64,000 nucleotides of DNA from Chthonomonas sp. (GCA_016788425.1 JAEURQ010000004.1:310001-374000), one strand, 5' to 3'; shown: positions 34,444 through 46,144, numbered from the stretch's first letter. The notes: generated by a model not told the origin, from the sequence alone. Numbers and translations: made by a program.

Positions 34444-34848
34444 TTAGTGGTGAACGGCGCGGTCGAGGCTCTTGGCTTCTTCCACCCACTTGGCGACTTC
34501 CGATTCGCTCGGCGTGCGGTTGGCCAGGTTCTTGGCTTCGTTCACTTCGGCGAGCTTCGTCGCGAGGTTGTCCGAGCGGCGACCGGCGAGTTCAACCACC
34601 GAGTCCACGCCCGCGGCTTCGAGCATTTCAGCGAACTGCGGACCCACGCCATTAATGCGCATGAGGTCGGCGTGATTCACAAACTTCAGAACGAGCTTTT
34701 CCGAGACTTCGGCGGCTTCGGCCAGCGACTCGCGGCCCTTCTTGGTGCCGCCCATTTCCAGCAGTTTCTCCACCGAACCGACGCCCGCTGCCTTCATCTT
34801 TTCGGCAATCGCCGGTCCAACGCCTTCAATATCTTCAATGTTTGCCAT
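34444..34848 (-). CDS. DUF4332-like helix-hairpin-helix protein
   Basis: A 134-residue soluble helical protein. Two HhH-like units, IEGVGPAIAEKMKAAGV near residue 6 and INGVGPQFAEMLEAAGV near 64, match the DUF4332 family, which resembles HhH DNA-binding or protein-interaction modules. The role of the family is not known. A strong AAGGAG lies just upstream of the ATG at 34848. Single-gene unit between the shared terminator and the GGDEF gene. Confidence 0.82.
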   Translation of the reverse strand: MANIEDIEGVGPAIAEKMKAAGVGSVEKLLEMGGTKKGRESLAEAAEVSEKLVLKFVNHADLMRINGVGPQFAEMLEAAGVDSVVELAGRRSDNLATKLAEVNEAKNLANRTPSESEVAKWVEEAKSLDRAVHH

Positions 34849-34912
34849 AGTGACTCCTTTGTCCTATTGAGGACAAGATAGCCCTATTCTAGAAGATTCT
34901 GAGAAAATCTTT

Positions 34913-36778
34913 TTAAGAGGCGATGCGAAGTTGGGGAGGATCGTCTTCGGTGATCGCCTTGACGCAGTTGCGTCCGGCGGATTTAGCCGCATAAAGCGAC
35001 TGGTCAGCGCGAGCGATCATTTCCGCGCGACTGGGGTCGGCGAGTTCGGCCTGACTCACGCCAAAACTGGCGGTGACCAGCCGATGCTCCCACTCCGAAG
35101 TCTCGATTGCATGGCGGTAGCGCTCGGCAATCTCAATCGCTTCGGCCAGTGTCGAGCCGTCGCAGACAATGGCAAACTCTTCGCCGCCATACCTGCACAC
35201 AACTTCATTGGCGAGGGCATTCTCGCGAAGAACGCGCGCCACTTGCACCAGCACCTTGTCGCCGGCTGGGTGTCCATAGGTATCGTTCAAGGACTTAAAC
35301 TTATCAACGTCCATAAGGATCAAGGAAACCGCGCCGTAGCCCTGTTTGGCGGCCTGGAACACCTGCTCCAATTCGTCTTGGAATGACCGGTGATTGAGCA
35401 GACCCGTAAGTCCATCTTTGTTGGCCAAATCTTCCAAACGTTGATTCGCTTCTTCCAACTCTTGCTGCTTCATCTGTAACAAAACGTTTTGCTCGGTGAT
35501 GAAGCCCATTTGCTCCTTGACCTGGGCCTGGTAGTTCAGTAGTTGCTCCTCGGCCAGCTTGCGCTCGGTAATGTCCACCGTGGCGCACACGCCACCCACG
35601 ACCTCGTTGAGCGAGTTGCGCAGCGGGAAGAAGTTGAGCAGAAGGAAGCGGCGGATGCCGTGGTGCACATCTTCACGCTCGAAGTTCTGGATGTTCTCGC
35701 CGTTGAACACGCGGCGCACGATGTCCTGAATCTCCTCGCGCTCTTCTTCCTTAAACACGATGCCAAAAATGCTCTGCTGGAAGACTTCAAAGCCTTGCAC
35801 GCCAAACAGCCGGCTGACGGCCTGATTCCACTCGTAGATGGTGCCGATCGGGTCGAAGGTAAACGCGGGCACGGGGATGCCTTGGAACAGCTCTTGGAAG
35901 CGGCTCGCCGAGAAGCGCGCCACCTGGCTGGCCTGTTGGCTATGCTCCAAGGCGCGGGAAAGTTTGTCGGCGTTCTCGCGGAGTTCGTTCGCCTGCAGCG
36001 CCTGAAGCTCCTGCAACTCCACCAGTTCGGCGTTACGCTGAACGAGCACGTTTTGCTGCTCGGTCATGCGCTGGTTCATGGATTCCAGGTCTTCGTTTTG
36101 CGTCGCAATGTGCACGTAGGCACTGCCGAACCGGCGCACCATCGGCCGCACGATTAACGCCGTAACGGTGAGGATACAGAGCAAAGCCGTGACGAAGCTG
36201 CCAATGGTGATGACGTAAATCTTTTGTTGCTCGCCGAGGCGTTCGCGGTTGAGTTCTTCGTACACGGCCAGCACGTTTTGGTTGATCGCGCCCTGAGTCG
36301 TTTTGAATGGCTCAAGGGATTCGATTCCGATGGTCCCGCGGAACTCGGCGTCGCACATAGCCAGCGACTTGCGGAAGAGGGCCGCCAACTGTCGCAATTG
36401 CTTGTCCAAGGAGGCGGAGCCGCTGAAGGCGGGCACACCCAGCGCCTCGCTGCCTTTTTCCAGCGCCTTGGTGCGGGCGTCGAGCGTGGCCATGCGCTGG
36501 TCCCACAGCTTCCGGTCGAGGCTGGAGAGCATCACCGGCTTTCCTTGCTCAGCCAAGAGCCGATGCTGCGAGGCCAGCGAGAGGTCGGTCGAGATCGCGC
36601 CGACGCGAGTCACGAGGTTGCTCGTGGCCTCCAGGCTGTCAATGCGGCGATAAATGCTGCTGACCCAGATTTGCGAAATCGAGAGGAAAATGGCGACGAC
36701 AAGGCTGGACACCGTTAGATAGGCTCCCAACCTCGAGGGTAATTTATTGTCCGGTGTGCGTCCGGCGTCTCCACTCAC
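34913..36778 (-). CDS. Membrane diguanylate cyclase with PAS domain
   Basis: A 621-residue sensor. An N-terminal membrane helix (LTVSSLVVAIFLSISQIWV), an extracytoplasmic four-helix-type region and a second helix (ITIGSFVTALLCILTVTALIV) precede a coiled coil, a PAS domain (PVPAFTFDPIGTIYEWNQAV near 310) and a GGDEF domain with RYGGEEFAIV. It should make c-di-GMP from two GTP. The position for the inhibitory RxxD site upstream of GGEEF reads ANE, so product inhibition at that site is unlikely. The start is a GTG at 36778. Divergent from gltX. Confidence 0.93.
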   Translation of the reverse strand: MSGDAGRTPDNKLPSRLGAYLTVSSLVVAIFLSISQIWVSSIYRRIDSLEATSNLVTRVGAISTDLSLASQHRLLAEQGKPVMLSSLDRKLWDQRMATLDARTKALEKGSEALGVPAFSGSASLDKQLRQLAALFRKSLAMCDAEFRGTIGIESLEPFKTTQGAINQNVLAVYEELNRERLGEQQKIYVITIGSFVTALLCILTVTALIVRPMVRRFGSAYVHIATQNEDLESMNQRMTEQQNVLVQRNAELVELQELQALQANELRENADKLSRALEHSQQASQVARFSASRFQELFQGIPVPAFTFDPIGTIYEWNQAVSRLFGVQGFEVFQQSIFGIVFKEEEREEIQDIVRRVFNGENIQNFEREDVHHGIRRFLLLNFFPLRNSLNEVVGGVCATVDITERKLAEEQLLNYQAQVKEQMGFITEQNVLLQMKQQELEEANQRLEDLANKDGLTGLLNHRSFQDELEQVFQAAKQGYGAVSLILMDVDKFKSLNDTYGHPAGDKVLVQVARVLRENALANEVVCRYGGEEFAIVCDGSTLAEAIEIAERYRHAIETSEWEHRLVTASFGVSQAELADPSRAEMIARADQSLYAAKSAGRNCVKAITEDDPPQLRIAS

Positions 36779-36839
36779 GGGTATGTTATCGGCACAAAAC
36801 CTTGAATTTTGAACCCCGGGGTACCCTTAACCCTTCACG

Positions 36840-38351
36840 ATGTCGGTTCGAGTTCGATACGCCCCTAGTCCCACCGGAAGTCCGCACGTCGGGAATATCC
36901 GCGACGCCCTGTTTAAGCACCTGTTTGCCAAGCATCACAAGGGCACGCATGTTTTGCGCATCGAAGACACCGACCGCACCCGCTTTGTGCCGGGCGTGGA
37001 AGATGAGATCGTCGAAAGTCTGCGCTGGATGGGCATCGAATGGCAGGAAGGACTTTACGCCGGGGGCGATTTTGTTCCCTATCGCCAAAGCGAGCGCAAG
37101 GAACTCGGCATTTACGAACGCGAGATTCAGCGCCTGATTGAGCTTGGTCACGCCTACCCGGCCTTTGATTCGCCGGAGGAGCTGACCGAGATGCGCGAGT
37201 TTCAGCAGATCAACAAGCAGCCCATTGGCTACTTTGGCGGGCAGTGGCGCGACGCCACCCCGGCTCAGGTCGAGGCGGCCGAGGCGGCGGGGAAGCCAAA
37301 GGTCATTCGGCAGCGGATTCCGCGCAACACCACTATCGTCATCGAAGACGCGATTCGTGGGCGCGTGGAGTTTGACTCCAACACCGTGGACGATCCCGTG
37401 CTGATTAAGGGCGACGGCATGCCGACTTACCACTTTGCGGCCATGGTGGACGACCACCTGATGGAGATTACGCACATCATGCGCGGCGAGGAATGGATTA
37501 GTTCCGCGCCGAAGCATGCCGCGCTGTTCGATAGCTTTGGCTGGGAACGCCCGATTTTCGTCCACTGTCCGGTCATCAACGGCCCCGACGGGAAGAAGCT
37601 GAGCAAGCGGCATGGCGACACCAAGTGCCTCGATTTTCGGTCGGCGGGCTACCTGCCGGCCGCGCTGGCCAACTTCATCGCACTCATAGGGTGGGCGCCG
37701 GGCGACAATCGCGAGCTCATGTCCATGGATGAGCTGGCCGAGGCGTTTGATCTCGGCGGTTTGCAACCCGCGCCGGGCGTATTCGACATGAGCAAGCTCA
37801 ACTGGATGAACGCCAACTACATTCGGGCCGTCGAGCCCACCGAACTGGTGACCAAGGTGCGCGACTTTGCCGCCGCTCCGACGACGCAGGAATATTGGTC
37901 GCGCGATGCGAACCTGGAAGGCGGCGTGGGCCGTTCGCTAGACGCGCTAGTGGCATGCGCCGACGAGCCGCTGGTTGCGCAGGCGATTCAGCTTGAGCAG
38001 GAGCGGGTCAACACGTTGGCCGACTTCGGCCCGGCGTGCGAGTTTTTTGTCCGCGACGAAGTGGAGTTTGACGAAGCCGCGAAGGCGAAGGCGTTCGCGC
38101 ATGAGCACGTCGGCGCGCTGTTCGCGGCGCTCGGCGAGTTCTTGGCGGGCAAGGAGTTGGTCAGCGCGGAGGCGTGTCACGACTTTGTGACGGGCTGGGC
38201 CAAGGAGCATGGGATCGAGAAAATTGGGCCCGTGGTGCAGCCGATTCGGGTGGCGCTCACCGGCAAGCTCGCCGGTCCGGGGCTGTACGAACTGATGTCC
38301 GCCCTCGGTCCGGCGCGCATGCTGGCTCGGTTTTCACGGGCCATAAAGTAA
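36840..38351 (+). CDS. gltX: Glutamyl-tRNA synthetase
   Basis: A 503-residue class I synthetase that charges tRNA-Glu. The HIGH-type motif is SPHVGN in YAPSPTGSPHVGN at the start, followed by LRIEDTDRTR; the KMSKS-type loop is KKLSKRHGDT near residue 260. The all-helical anticodon-binding half follows at normal length. A bidirectional hairpin terminates it against the convergent lipoprotein gene. Confidence 0.97.
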   Translation: MSVRVRYAPSPTGSPHVGNIRDALFKHLFAKHHKGTHVLRIEDTDRTRFVPGVEDEIVESLRWMGIEWQEGLYAGGDFVPYRQSERKELGIYEREIQRLIELGHAYPAFDSPEELTEMREFQQINKQPIGYFGGQWRDATPAQVEAAEAAGKPKVIRQRIPRNTTIVIEDAIRGRVEFDSNTVDDPVLIKGDGMPTYHFAAMVDDHLMEITHIMRGEEWISSAPKHAALFDSFGWERPIFVHCPVINGPDGKKLSKRHGDTKCLDFRSAGYLPAALANFIALIGWAPGDNRELMSMDELAEAFDLGGLQPAPGVFDMSKLNWMNANYIRAVEPTELVTKVRDFAAAPTTQEYWSRDANLEGGVGRSLDALVACADEPLVAQAIQLEQERVNTLADFGPACEFFVRDEVEFDEAAKAKAFAHEHVGALFAALGEFLAGKELVSAEACHDFVTGWAKEHGIEKIGPVVQPIRVALTGKLAGPGLYELMSALGPARMLARFSRAIK

Positions 38352-38380
38352 GAGTTCCCGGCGTTTGCCGGGAACTCTTG
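38351..38380. terminator. Bidirectional hairpin between gltX and the lipoprotein gene
   Basis: A near-perfect 12-13-bp stem (AGAGTTCCCGGC / GCCGGGAACTCT) with a four-base loop begins at the gltX stop. The T-tract is poor on both strands, so termination may be less efficient than at the other sites. Confidence 0.65.
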
Positions 38381-38385
38381 GGTTC

Positions 38386-38559
38386 CTACTTGTCGGTGGC
38401 GGTCGTTGGACCGCCTTCTTTTGCCTTGGCCTCAGGGTTCATCCCATTGAGGCCAGACTGCATCACTTTGGGGTCGTCGTTAGACTCCTCCGCCTTGCCA
38501 CACGAACTCAGCAGAGCAGAGCCCGTGACCAGGATAGCGAGCACAAGTAGCTTGCGCAT
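38386..38559 (-). CDS. Small lipoprotein paired with a prepilin
   Basis: A 57-residue protein with signal segment MRKLLVLAILVTGSALLSS and lipobox Cys at residue 20 (LSSC). The remainder is polar (KAEESNDDPK and a tail KAKEGGPTTATDK). The ATG follows the prepilin TAG without a gap. It is the second instance of the prepilin plus small-protein arrangement in this window. Function unknown. Confidence 0.78.
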   Translation of the reverse strand: MRKLLVLAILVTGSALLSSCGKAEESNDDPKVMQSGLNGMNPEAKAKEGGPTTATDK

Positions 38560-39507
38560 CTACTCCAAGTCCCACATGAAGTCGTCCGTGTTTGTGATTC
38601 GCGACGAGTTGTTGCCCGTTGGGTTGCAACCCTTAAGCAAGCTGGTAATCGTTCGCGACTTAACGCTCGTGTCCGCCATCATTACGACGCAGTGACCATC
38701 CATTAGACCGGCGAAGCCAGCAATCGGTTTTTGGTTATGCATAGGCCAGGCACCGCCGTAGACGAGCCAGTCGTTGGCTCCGAACCAACTCGTTTGAGTA
38801 CCTCCCGAGATGTACGAGTACAAAGTACCGTCACCTACGCCAGGTGCATATTGCGCCATCGGCTGGAGCCAGTTGCCATTTGCGTCGCGCCAACAAGGAG
38901 TTTCAACAACCCAGTTCCCACCGCCCGTAATTTGGCCCGAACCTGCTTTGCGATCCCAGATCGAGTTGATAAACGTGATCGAGTTCGACGTTTGGGCCAC
39001 CATGGATTCGGTCACCGTTGCGCTGCCCACGTAGCGGGGGCTAGAGATATAGCGCCAGGGCGAGTAGAACTCGTAGTTGTAGCCCATGTTCGAACGGACC
39101 CCGATCGCGTACCCGCGCTGGGTCGGAGTAGCGTTGGCTGCCGTGCAACCCATGTACGGACATTGGTCGGCTAGACGCTGCTGAATCGAGAACGGATCAT
39201 TCGGACACTTGGTGATCTGCTCGTTCTTCATGTACGCCTGCATCTGCTGGTACGGTACCGAGTCAGGCGGGCCGTAACCCCAACCGGGAATGGTTGTCCC
39301 ACCCGAGTTCGAAAGCATGAAGGCACCATCGTTGTCGTTGGTGTACATCGCCATGGCCAGGCCATGTTGCTTGAAGTTGGAAATGTCCTCGGTCTTGCGC
39401 GCCGCAGCCTTAGCTTGGGTGAAGACGGGGAACAGGATTGCGGCCAGGATCGCGATGATGGCGATGACCACAAGGAGCTCGATTAGTGTAAATGCCCTCT
39501 TAGACAT
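38560..39507 (-). CDS. Prepilin-type N-terminal methylation protein (type II pseudopilin-like)
   Basis: A 315-residue prepilin with leader MSKRA and [16 protein letters not shown], Glu at +5. The region after the helix ([19 protein letters not shown]) is nearly the same as in the protein at 31749-32663, but the soluble domain differs and is rich in Tyr, Trp and Gly. [17 protein letters not shown] near the C-terminus is the H-x-DG-like motif region. The ATG at 39507 has an AGGAGG nine bases upstream. Coupled to a small lipoprotein gene. Confidence 0.93.
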   Translation of the reverse strand: MSKRAFTLIELLVVIAIIAILAAILFPVFTQAKAAARKTEDISNFKQHGLAMAMYTNDNDGAFMLSNSGGTTIPGWGYGPPDSVPYQQMQAYMKNEQITKCPNDPFSIQQRLADQCPYMGCTAANATPTQRGYAIGVRSNMGYNYEFYSPWRYISSPRYVGSATVTESMVAQTSNSITFINSIWDRKAGSGQITGGGNWVVETPCWRDANGNWLQPMAQYAPGVGDGTLYSYISGGTQTSWFGANDWLVYGGAWPMHNQKPIAGFAGLMDGHCVVMMADTSVKSRTITSLLKGCNPTGNNSSRITNTDDFMWDLE

Positions 39508-39533
39508 AATATTGCCTCCTGGGACTTTCGCCC

Positions 39534-39594
39534 CAAGTATTTGTATCTTAACCCAAGGTTGACAAAATCGTGCGCGGTGACTGTGAATAAATTC
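39534..39594. promoter_or_regulatory. Possible back-to-back promoters
   Basis: A TTGACA at 39559-39564 with a T/A-rich TGAATA-like element 19 bases later could drive the dehydrogenase gene on the plus strand. The same bases read on the minus strand give TTGTCA, with an AAATAC-like element 17 bases later, for the prepilin gene. The two -35 boxes would overlap. Spacing and -10 matches are imperfect. Confidence 0.35.
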
Positions 39595-39625
39595 TAAAAA
39601 ACCCTCTCCTCCATAATGCAGAGGT

Positions 39626-40468
39626 ATGGAACGCATTGGATTTGCCGGGCTCGGAACGATGGGCCTCCCAATGGCCGGGCACCTTTTAGCCCACGGACAC
39701 GCCGTCGCCGTGTGGAATCGCACCCCCGGCAAAGCCGGTGACCTCGCCGCCCATGAGGCGCCCGATCTCGCCGCTCTTGCCGCGAACTGCCGAATCATTT
39801 GCCTCTGCGTCAATCGCTCAGAGGATGTCCGCGCGGTGGTAGCCGGCCTGATGCCGCACCTTGCGCCGGGCTCGCTCATCGTGGATCACTCCACCATCGA
39901 GCCGAGCGTCGCGCGCGACATTGCCGCTCAACTTCAAGCCGCGGGCCATGAGTTTCTTGACGCGCCGATTACCGGCGGTTCCATGGGCGCGCAGCGCGGC
40001 ACCCTCACGATTTTCTGCGGCGGAACCGAGGCTGCGTTTCAGCGCGCCGAACCCTACCTGCAGGCGTACGGCAAGACCGTCGAGCATGTCGGCGCGAGCG
40101 GCCAAGGCCAAATGATGAAGCTCGCCAACCAGATTGGCGTGGCCGGAGCGCTCATGGGGCTGTGCGAATCGCTCGCCTTCGCTCAGCGCGCGGGGCTGGA
40201 TATCGCCACCACACATCGGCTGCTCAGTGGAGGCGCCGCGGGAAGCTGGGCGTTCGACAATTACGGCCCCAAGATTCTCGCCGGTGATTGGTCGCCCGGA
40301 TTCAGCAATAAGAACCAGCTGAAAGACCTCGACTACACGCTCGCGGCGGCGGACGGACAGCCCTTGCCGATGACGGAACTCACGGCAAATCTGCTTCGCG
40401 AGATGCTGGCCGAAGGGCGGGGCGAAGAGGCGACCGCGAGTTTGTACGAAAAACTTCGCGATGCCTAA
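39626..40468 (+). CDS. NAD(P)-dependent beta-hydroxyacid dehydrogenase (HIBADH/GLYR family)
   Basis: A 280-residue dehydrogenase. The dinucleotide motif [17 protein letters not shown] is at the N-terminus, the substrate-binding block [18 protein letters not shown] (family DAPVSGG) is near residue 112 and the catalytic Lys is in MMKLANQ near 167. Members reduce or oxidise 3-hydroxyisobutyrate, tartronate semialdehyde or succinic semialdehyde; the substrate is not resolvable here. Followed 46 bases later by the efflux adaptor gene. Confidence 0.9.
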   Translation: MERIGFAGLGTMGLPMAGHLLAHGHAVAVWNRTPGKAGDLAAHEAPDLAALAANCRIICLCVNRSEDVRAVVAGLMPHLAPGSLIVDHSTIEPSVARDIAAQLQAAGHEFLDAPITGGSMGAQRGTLTIFCGGTEAAFQRAEPYLQAYGKTVEHVGASGQGQMMKLANQIGVAGALMGLCESLAFAQRAGLDIATTHRLLSGGAAGSWAFDNYGPKILAGDWSPGFSNKNQLKDLDYTLAAADGQPLPMTELTANLLREMLAEGRGEEATASLYEKLRDA

Positions 40469-40514
40469 GTCCTTGGGCCCAAATCCAGGTTGAAACTGCG
40501 TATCCTCTGGCAGG

Positions 40515-42134
40515 ATGCGAAAGAAGTGGCCGTGGATTGTGGGGCTTGTTGTTGTCGGCTTTGTGGCCTTCAAGAGTTGTGGTGGGAAACCGCCCGAAAA
40601 AGTGAAGGACGAAACCTTCACCGTGAAGCGGGCCGAGATTAGCCAGCGCGTGATTGAGGCGGGCACCGTTGATTCGACCGAAGTGGTGGAAGTCAAGAGC
40701 CAAGCTGGGGGTCGCGTGGCCAAGCTGTTTGTGGACGAAGGCGATGTGGTCGCCAAGGGCGCTCTGATCGCGCTCATCGATCCGCGCGAGACCAAGAACA
40801 AGGTGGACCAAGACGCCGCCAATCTTCGGAGCGCGCAGGCAGGCGCGCAGCGCACGTCGGTCGAGATTCAGCAACGCCGGGTGACCGCGGCGGCTGCACT
40901 GATGCGGGCTCGTTCGCGGTTTACGCAATTGCAGATCGAACTTGAAGCCCAGCCAACGCTGGTCTCGGCGGGCGTCAGCGAAGCGCAAGCCGCGCTCAAT
41001 TCGGCGATCGCGGCTCGACAAGCCTTGGCTGGCGCAACGCAGCCGACTGAACGGGCCGAGGCCGAAAACGCCGTGCGCGAGGCCGATACCAGCCTGAGCG
41101 TGGCCGAAGCCGACCTTCGCCGCGAGACCGAGCTTCTACGCGTGGGATACACGTCCAAGCGCGAGCAGGAAGCGGCGGCCGACCGCGTGAGCCAAGCCAA
41201 AGTGCGACTGCAAAACGCCAAAGACCGGGTGGCCGCTCTCAACGCGCAACAAACTTCGGCGCGGCGTAGCGCCGACCAGCAGGTGGAACAGGCGCGGGCG
41301 ACCCTGAACCGAGCCATGGTGAACCGCAACCAAACGCCGCTGAAGCGCAAGGAGCTAGAGCAGGCGATGGCCGACGTGCGCACCGCCGAAGCGGGTCTGC
41401 GCGACGTGCAGGCACTCCAAGCGAGCTACGCGCAGAGCATGGCTTCGGTTGACCTCAGCGCCAGCGCGCTCAACGAGAGTCGCCGTCTGCTGAGCGAAAC
41501 CGAAATCCGCGCCCCGATCGCGGGCATCGTCACCAGCAAGAAAATTAAGGTCGGCGAGACCGTGAGCGCGCTCAATAGCTTTAGCAGCGGCACCGCCATT
41601 GTTTCGATTGAGGACCGAACGAGCATGCTCGTGAAGATTCAAATCAACGAGGTGGACGTCGCCAAGATTGACCTGGGCATGTCGGCCACCATCACGATCG
41701 ACGCGCTTCCGGGCAAGGAGTTTAAGGGCCAGGTCAGTAAGGTGGCTCCGGCCAGCGTGACTTCCGCCGCGGCCCAACTGGAGAAAACCGCCCAAGGGAG
41801 CGACCGCGCGGTGGTGAAGTATCAAGTCGAGGTGCGCATGGACGATGCGACGGCGGCGGTGCGAAGCGGCATGACGGCCAAGTGCACCATCCTTTCCAAG
41901 CAGGTTCCGAGCGCCTTTGTGGTCCCGCCGAACTACGTAGTGCGCGAGGGTAGCAAGCGGTTTGTGATGCTCGGCGCGGACGCCAAAACGGCCAAGAAGA
42001 CCGAGGTCACGCTGGGCATTGAGACCGGCGCCAACGTGGAAGTGGTCACCGGCCTTCGCGAAGGCGACGTGCTGGTGAAGCCTGGATTCTCCGGCCCCGC
42101 GCGCAAGGGCGCCAGCTTTGGGCCGGGAGACTAA
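40515..42134 (+). CDS. Periplasmic adaptor of a MacAB-type efflux system (HlyD/MacA family)
   Basis: A 539-residue membrane-fusion protein with one N-terminal membrane segment (WIVGLVVVGFVAFKS). A split lipoyl domain (VEVKSQAGGRVAKLFVDEGD and EIRAPIAGIVTSKKIKVGE regions) surrounds a long Ala/Gln/Arg-rich coiled coil (about 100-320), followed by a beta-barrel and membrane-proximal domain. It would join an inner-membrane permease to an outer-membrane channel. The coiled coil is longer than in E. coli MacA. The permease gene starts three bases after its stop. Confidence 0.9.
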   Translation: MRKKWPWIVGLVVVGFVAFKSCGGKPPEKVKDETFTVKRAEISQRVIEAGTVDSTEVVEVKSQAGGRVAKLFVDEGDVVAKGALIALIDPRETKNKVDQDAANLRSAQAGAQRTSVEIQQRRVTAAAALMRARSRFTQLQIELEAQPTLVSAGVSEAQAALNSAIAARQALAGATQPTERAEAENAVREADTSLSVAEADLRRETELLRVGYTSKREQEAAADRVSQAKVRLQNAKDRVAALNAQQTSARRSADQQVEQARATLNRAMVNRNQTPLKRKELEQAMADVRTAEAGLRDVQALQASYAQSMASVDLSASALNESRRLLSETEIRAPIAGIVTSKKIKVGETVSALNSFSSGTAIVSIEDRTSMLVKIQINEVDVAKIDLGMSATITIDALPGKEFKGQVSKVAPASVTSAAAQLEKTAQGSDRAVVKYQVEVRMDDATAAVRSGMTAKCTILSKQVPSAFVVPPNYVVREGSKRFVMLGADAKTAKKTEVTLGIETGANVEVVTGLREGDVLVKPGFSGPARKGASFGPGD

Positions 42135-42137
42135 GCC

Positions 42138-43367
<1,230 letters not shown>

Positions 43368-43404
43368 AAAAGAAGAGCCCGGGTTTTCACCCGGGCCCTT
43401 CTTT
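43368..43404. terminator. Bidirectional terminator between the MacB permease and the chemoreceptor
   Basis: An 8-bp GC stem (GCCCGGGT / ACCCGGGC) with a TTTC loop, A-rich on the left and CTTCTTT on the right. It separates the convergent permease and chemoreceptor genes. Confidence 0.8.
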
Positions 43405-43406
43405 GC

Positions 43407-45773
43407 TTAGGCGGCCCGCTTGGCCGCTTCGGGTGGCGCGGTGAACGCCGGATCCAGCTCGAATTGGCTGGCGACTTCGCTCATCTGAGCCGAGACCGAA
43501 CTCAGTTGCGACGCCTGCGAGGCGAGCACGTCGGTCATGGCGCACTGCTCTTCGTTTGCCGCCGCGATGCGTTCGAGCGCGGCGCTGACCTCGATGCTGC
43601 TGGCCGACATTTGCTGCGCGCTCGCCGAGTTTTGCTCGGTGATCATGCTGGCGTTGTCCAAGGCGCTTTCGGCCTCGTTGGTGAGCTCCAGCACGCGGGT
43701 CGCTTCGGAGTTGACGGCTTGCACCGGCGCTTCCAGGGCCTGGATTTTCGCGATGACGAAGCCGATCTTCTCAGCCACGTCGGCGCTGCGCTCAGTGCCT
43801 TGCACGGCGGTTTGGTGGGCTTGGCGCATGCTTTGGCCGGTCGTGCCCAGCAGCGAGCGAATCTCGCCGATGAGCGCCGTGATCTCGCCCGTGCTTTGGC
43901 TGCTGCGTTCGGCGAGCTTGCGCACTTCGTCGGCGACCACGGCAAAGCCGCGCCCTTGCTCTCCGGCCCGGGCGGCTTCGATGGCCGCGTTGAGGGCGAG
44001 CAGGTTGGTTTGGCCGGCGATGTCGTCAATCATCTGCACGATCTCGTCAATGGACTGCGACTTCGTTTCGAGCTCGGTCAGGCGATCATTCGCCTCGCTG
44101 GTGTTCGATTCGATGAGGTGCATATCGGCGATGCTGCCCTTGACGGCTTCGCCGCCATCGGCCGCCAAGGCGATCGCCTCGGTGGTCTGTTCGGCGAGGC
44201 TGTGAATATGTTCACCGACGATGCCCATTGCCGACTTGATCTCTGTCATTTCTTCGAGAATCGTGTTGAGCGCGGCGGTTTGGTCGAGGCTGCCGTTGGC
44301 CACCGATTCGCTGGCTCGCGAGGCTTCGGCGGCGGTGTGAGCGATCGCTTCGCTGTCGCGGGCGACTTCGTGACCCGAGGTCGCGATCTCGTTGGTTGAC
44401 TGCGCAACCTCCTGGCTGAACGTGCTGACGCTTTGGCTGGCTTGCTGCATGGCCAGAATGGTCGTGTTCATGCGGGCGAGCATCGAATTGAAGGCGCTGC
44501 CGAGGGCGTCGAGACCTTCGGTCGGAGCCTGCTTCAGATCGCCCTGCGCAATCCGATCGGTCCAGGCGACCGATTCTTGAAGGCGTCCAAAGAGCGTGCG
44601 GAACCCGTCGGCGAGGCTGCCGATTTCGTCTTCGCCCTTGTGGTTGACCTGGGCGTTGAGATCGCCGGACTTAAAGTGGTCAATCGCGCCGCACATTTCG
44701 ACGAGGGGCTTCGTGATGCGCTTTGCGTAGGCTCGTGCCAGCAGAATGATGAGCGCGGCCGCGCCCAGAAGTAAGAACAGGGTCGTGCGCGTTGCGGAGA
44801 CCATTGCCGCGTAGGCCTCCGACTTGTTGGCCGAGACGCTAGCCGTCCAACCGACGCCGAGGTAGCCGAGGGCACCCTGCGACTTTTGGGCGCCGACAAT
44901 CGTTTCGCCGTTTTCGCCGTTCACGCTCAGGCCGGCTTTTCCGGCCGCGACTTTGCTTAGCACAGGAATCTGCTGGGTGAGATTTTGGGTCAGGAATGTG
45001 TCGTCGCGCTTGTAGTCCTTGCCGTTCTTGGCGGGGTTGTAAGCAGTAATCAGGGTGCCGTCCGACTTGATCAAGGCAAAGCTGCTGGTGCTGAACCCAG
45101 CATCCTTCATCTCGCTGTAGGCTTCTTGGAAGATTGCTTCAATCAGGTCCAGCTTGGCGAAGTTCAGCATGTAGCCGATGTGACGACCTTCACGGTCCTT
45201 GACCGGAGCGGAGAAGCGCATGGTTGCGCCCGAGCCGCCGAAAACTTCCTTGATGGTCGCGTCGGTTTCGATATCATCCACCCACGTGCCATCAATCCCT
45301 TCGCCGGTGCGGTATGTGCCCGCCTTCAGATTCTTGAACCAAGTTTCTTGACCGTAAGCTCGGCTGAGGAACGGCTGCGTGTTGGCGGCTTCGCCGGTGT
45401 CGGTTTTGGTGCTGACGGCAATCGCCTTGCCGTTGAGGTCCACGAACACCGTGGCGTAATAAATGGGGGTGTAGACCGAAAGGTACTTATTGAAGAGCTC
45501 GCTGATGGGCCCATTCGGCTTGTACCAATTCTTGCGTTCGTAAACCTCGGTATTGAGACCGAATGCCTGCACGTCACCATAGCGCTCAAAGAGGTTGCGC
45601 TCGATCCGGCTCATCACCGTTCGCGATTGAGCTTCTAGCTTTTGGCCGGAGGACTTGCCAATTTCTGCCCCCACCGACTTGATTTGCCAAGCAATGAGCA
45701 GGGCCGGAATGAGGCCAAAGCCGAGGAAGGCCAGCGTAAGTTTGTGGCCGAGCTTGAGATTTTTGAGTGTCAC
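43407..45773 (-). CDS. Methyl-accepting chemotaxis protein
   Basis: A 788-residue transmembrane receptor. Helix 1 ([18 protein letters not shown]) and helix 2 ([19 protein letters not shown] near 340) flank a double-Cache-like sensor domain. A HAMP domain ([10 protein letters not shown]) and long coiled coil follow, with the invariant hairpin tip [20 protein letters not shown] near 590. A CheW/CheA array would be its partner; in organisms of this type it may also control pili. The start is a GTG at 45773 with GGAG eight bases upstream. No che genes are adjacent. Confidence 0.95.
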   Translation of the reverse strand: MTLKNLKLGHKLTLAFLGFGLIPALLIAWQIKSVGAEIGKSSGQKLEAQSRTVMSRIERNLFERYGDVQAFGLNTEVYERKNWYKPNGPISELFNKYLSVYTPIYYATVFVDLNGKAIAVSTKTDTGEAANTQPFLSRAYGQETWFKNLKAGTYRTGEGIDGTWVDDIETDATIKEVFGGSGATMRFSAPVKDREGRHIGYMLNFAKLDLIEAIFQEAYSEMKDAGFSTSSFALIKSDGTLITAYNPAKNGKDYKRDDTFLTQNLTQQIPVLSKVAAGKAGLSVNGENGETIVGAQKSQGALGYLGVGWTASVSANKSEAYAAMVSATRTTLFLLLGAAALIILLARAYAKRITKPLVEMCGAIDHFKSGDLNAQVNHKGEDEIGSLADGFRTLFGRLQESVAWTDRIAQGDLKQAPTEGLDALGSAFNSMLARMNTTILAMQQASQSVSTFSQEVAQSTNEIATSGHEVARDSEAIAHTAAEASRASESVANGSLDQTAALNTILEEMTEIKSAMGIVGEHIHSLAEQTTEAIALAADGGEAVKGSIADMHLIESNTSEANDRLTELETKSQSIDEIVQMIDDIAGQTNLLALNAAIEAARAGEQGRGFAVVADEVRKLAERSSQSTGEITALIGEIRSLLGTTGQSMRQAHQTAVQGTERSADVAEKIGFVIAKIQALEAPVQAVNSEATRVLELTNEAESALDNASMITEQNSASAQQMSASSIEVSAALERIAAANEEQCAMTDVLASQASQLSSVSAQMSEVASQFELDPAFTAPPEAAKRAA

Positions 45774-45835
45774 CGAGTTGCTCCTAAGTCTTCAGGAGAA
45801 TTGTCGGCAGATTCCTTTGGATTTTCTAACCGCGG

Positions 45836-46144
45836 TTAGCGGATGAAGTGGATGAGGGGCTCGTGCGGCACGTCGCAAAGCATCAGCGCGACCACGGGCA
45901 TGGGGCGCGACTTGGCGACCTCGCGAGCTTCGTCAAACGAAACTTCGTGGGTAGTCATGCCGGGGAGATCGAAATCGCGAGCAAACTGGGCGCTCAGAGC
46001 CTCGCTCGAAAACGCGGCCAGGCCGTGTATGTCCTGGTAACGGTAACAACCGTACTTGCCGCTACGCGGGTCTTGCACGATATACAGTGTGTCGGGCCAG
46101 TCGTTTCCGAGGCCGAGAATGGGGGCGACATCCGTTTCGATCAT
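45836..46144 (-). CDS. Hypothetical protein
   Basis: I do not recognise this 102-residue protein. It is acidic and soluble, begins MIETDVAPILGLGNDWPDTLYIV and contains GKYGCYRYQDIHGLAAFSSE. It lacks signal or membrane segments. The ATG at 46144 is chosen because the region upstream in the frame is short and an AGGAG lies about ten bases further up. It lies between the gcvT and chemoreceptor genes on the same strand, with a 62-base gap to the latter. Confidence 0.65.
   Translation of the reverse strand: MIETDVAPILGLGNDWPDTLYIVQDPRSGKYGCYRYQDIHGLAAFSSEALSAQFARDFDLPGMTTHEVSFDEAREVAKSRPMPVVALMLCDVPHEPLIHFIR

Noticed and set aside
34849-34912. CRISPR or tandem-repeat array
   Set aside because: No regularly spaced repeats were seen here or elsewhere in the window; the RT is therefore not a CRISPR-linked RT on present evidence.
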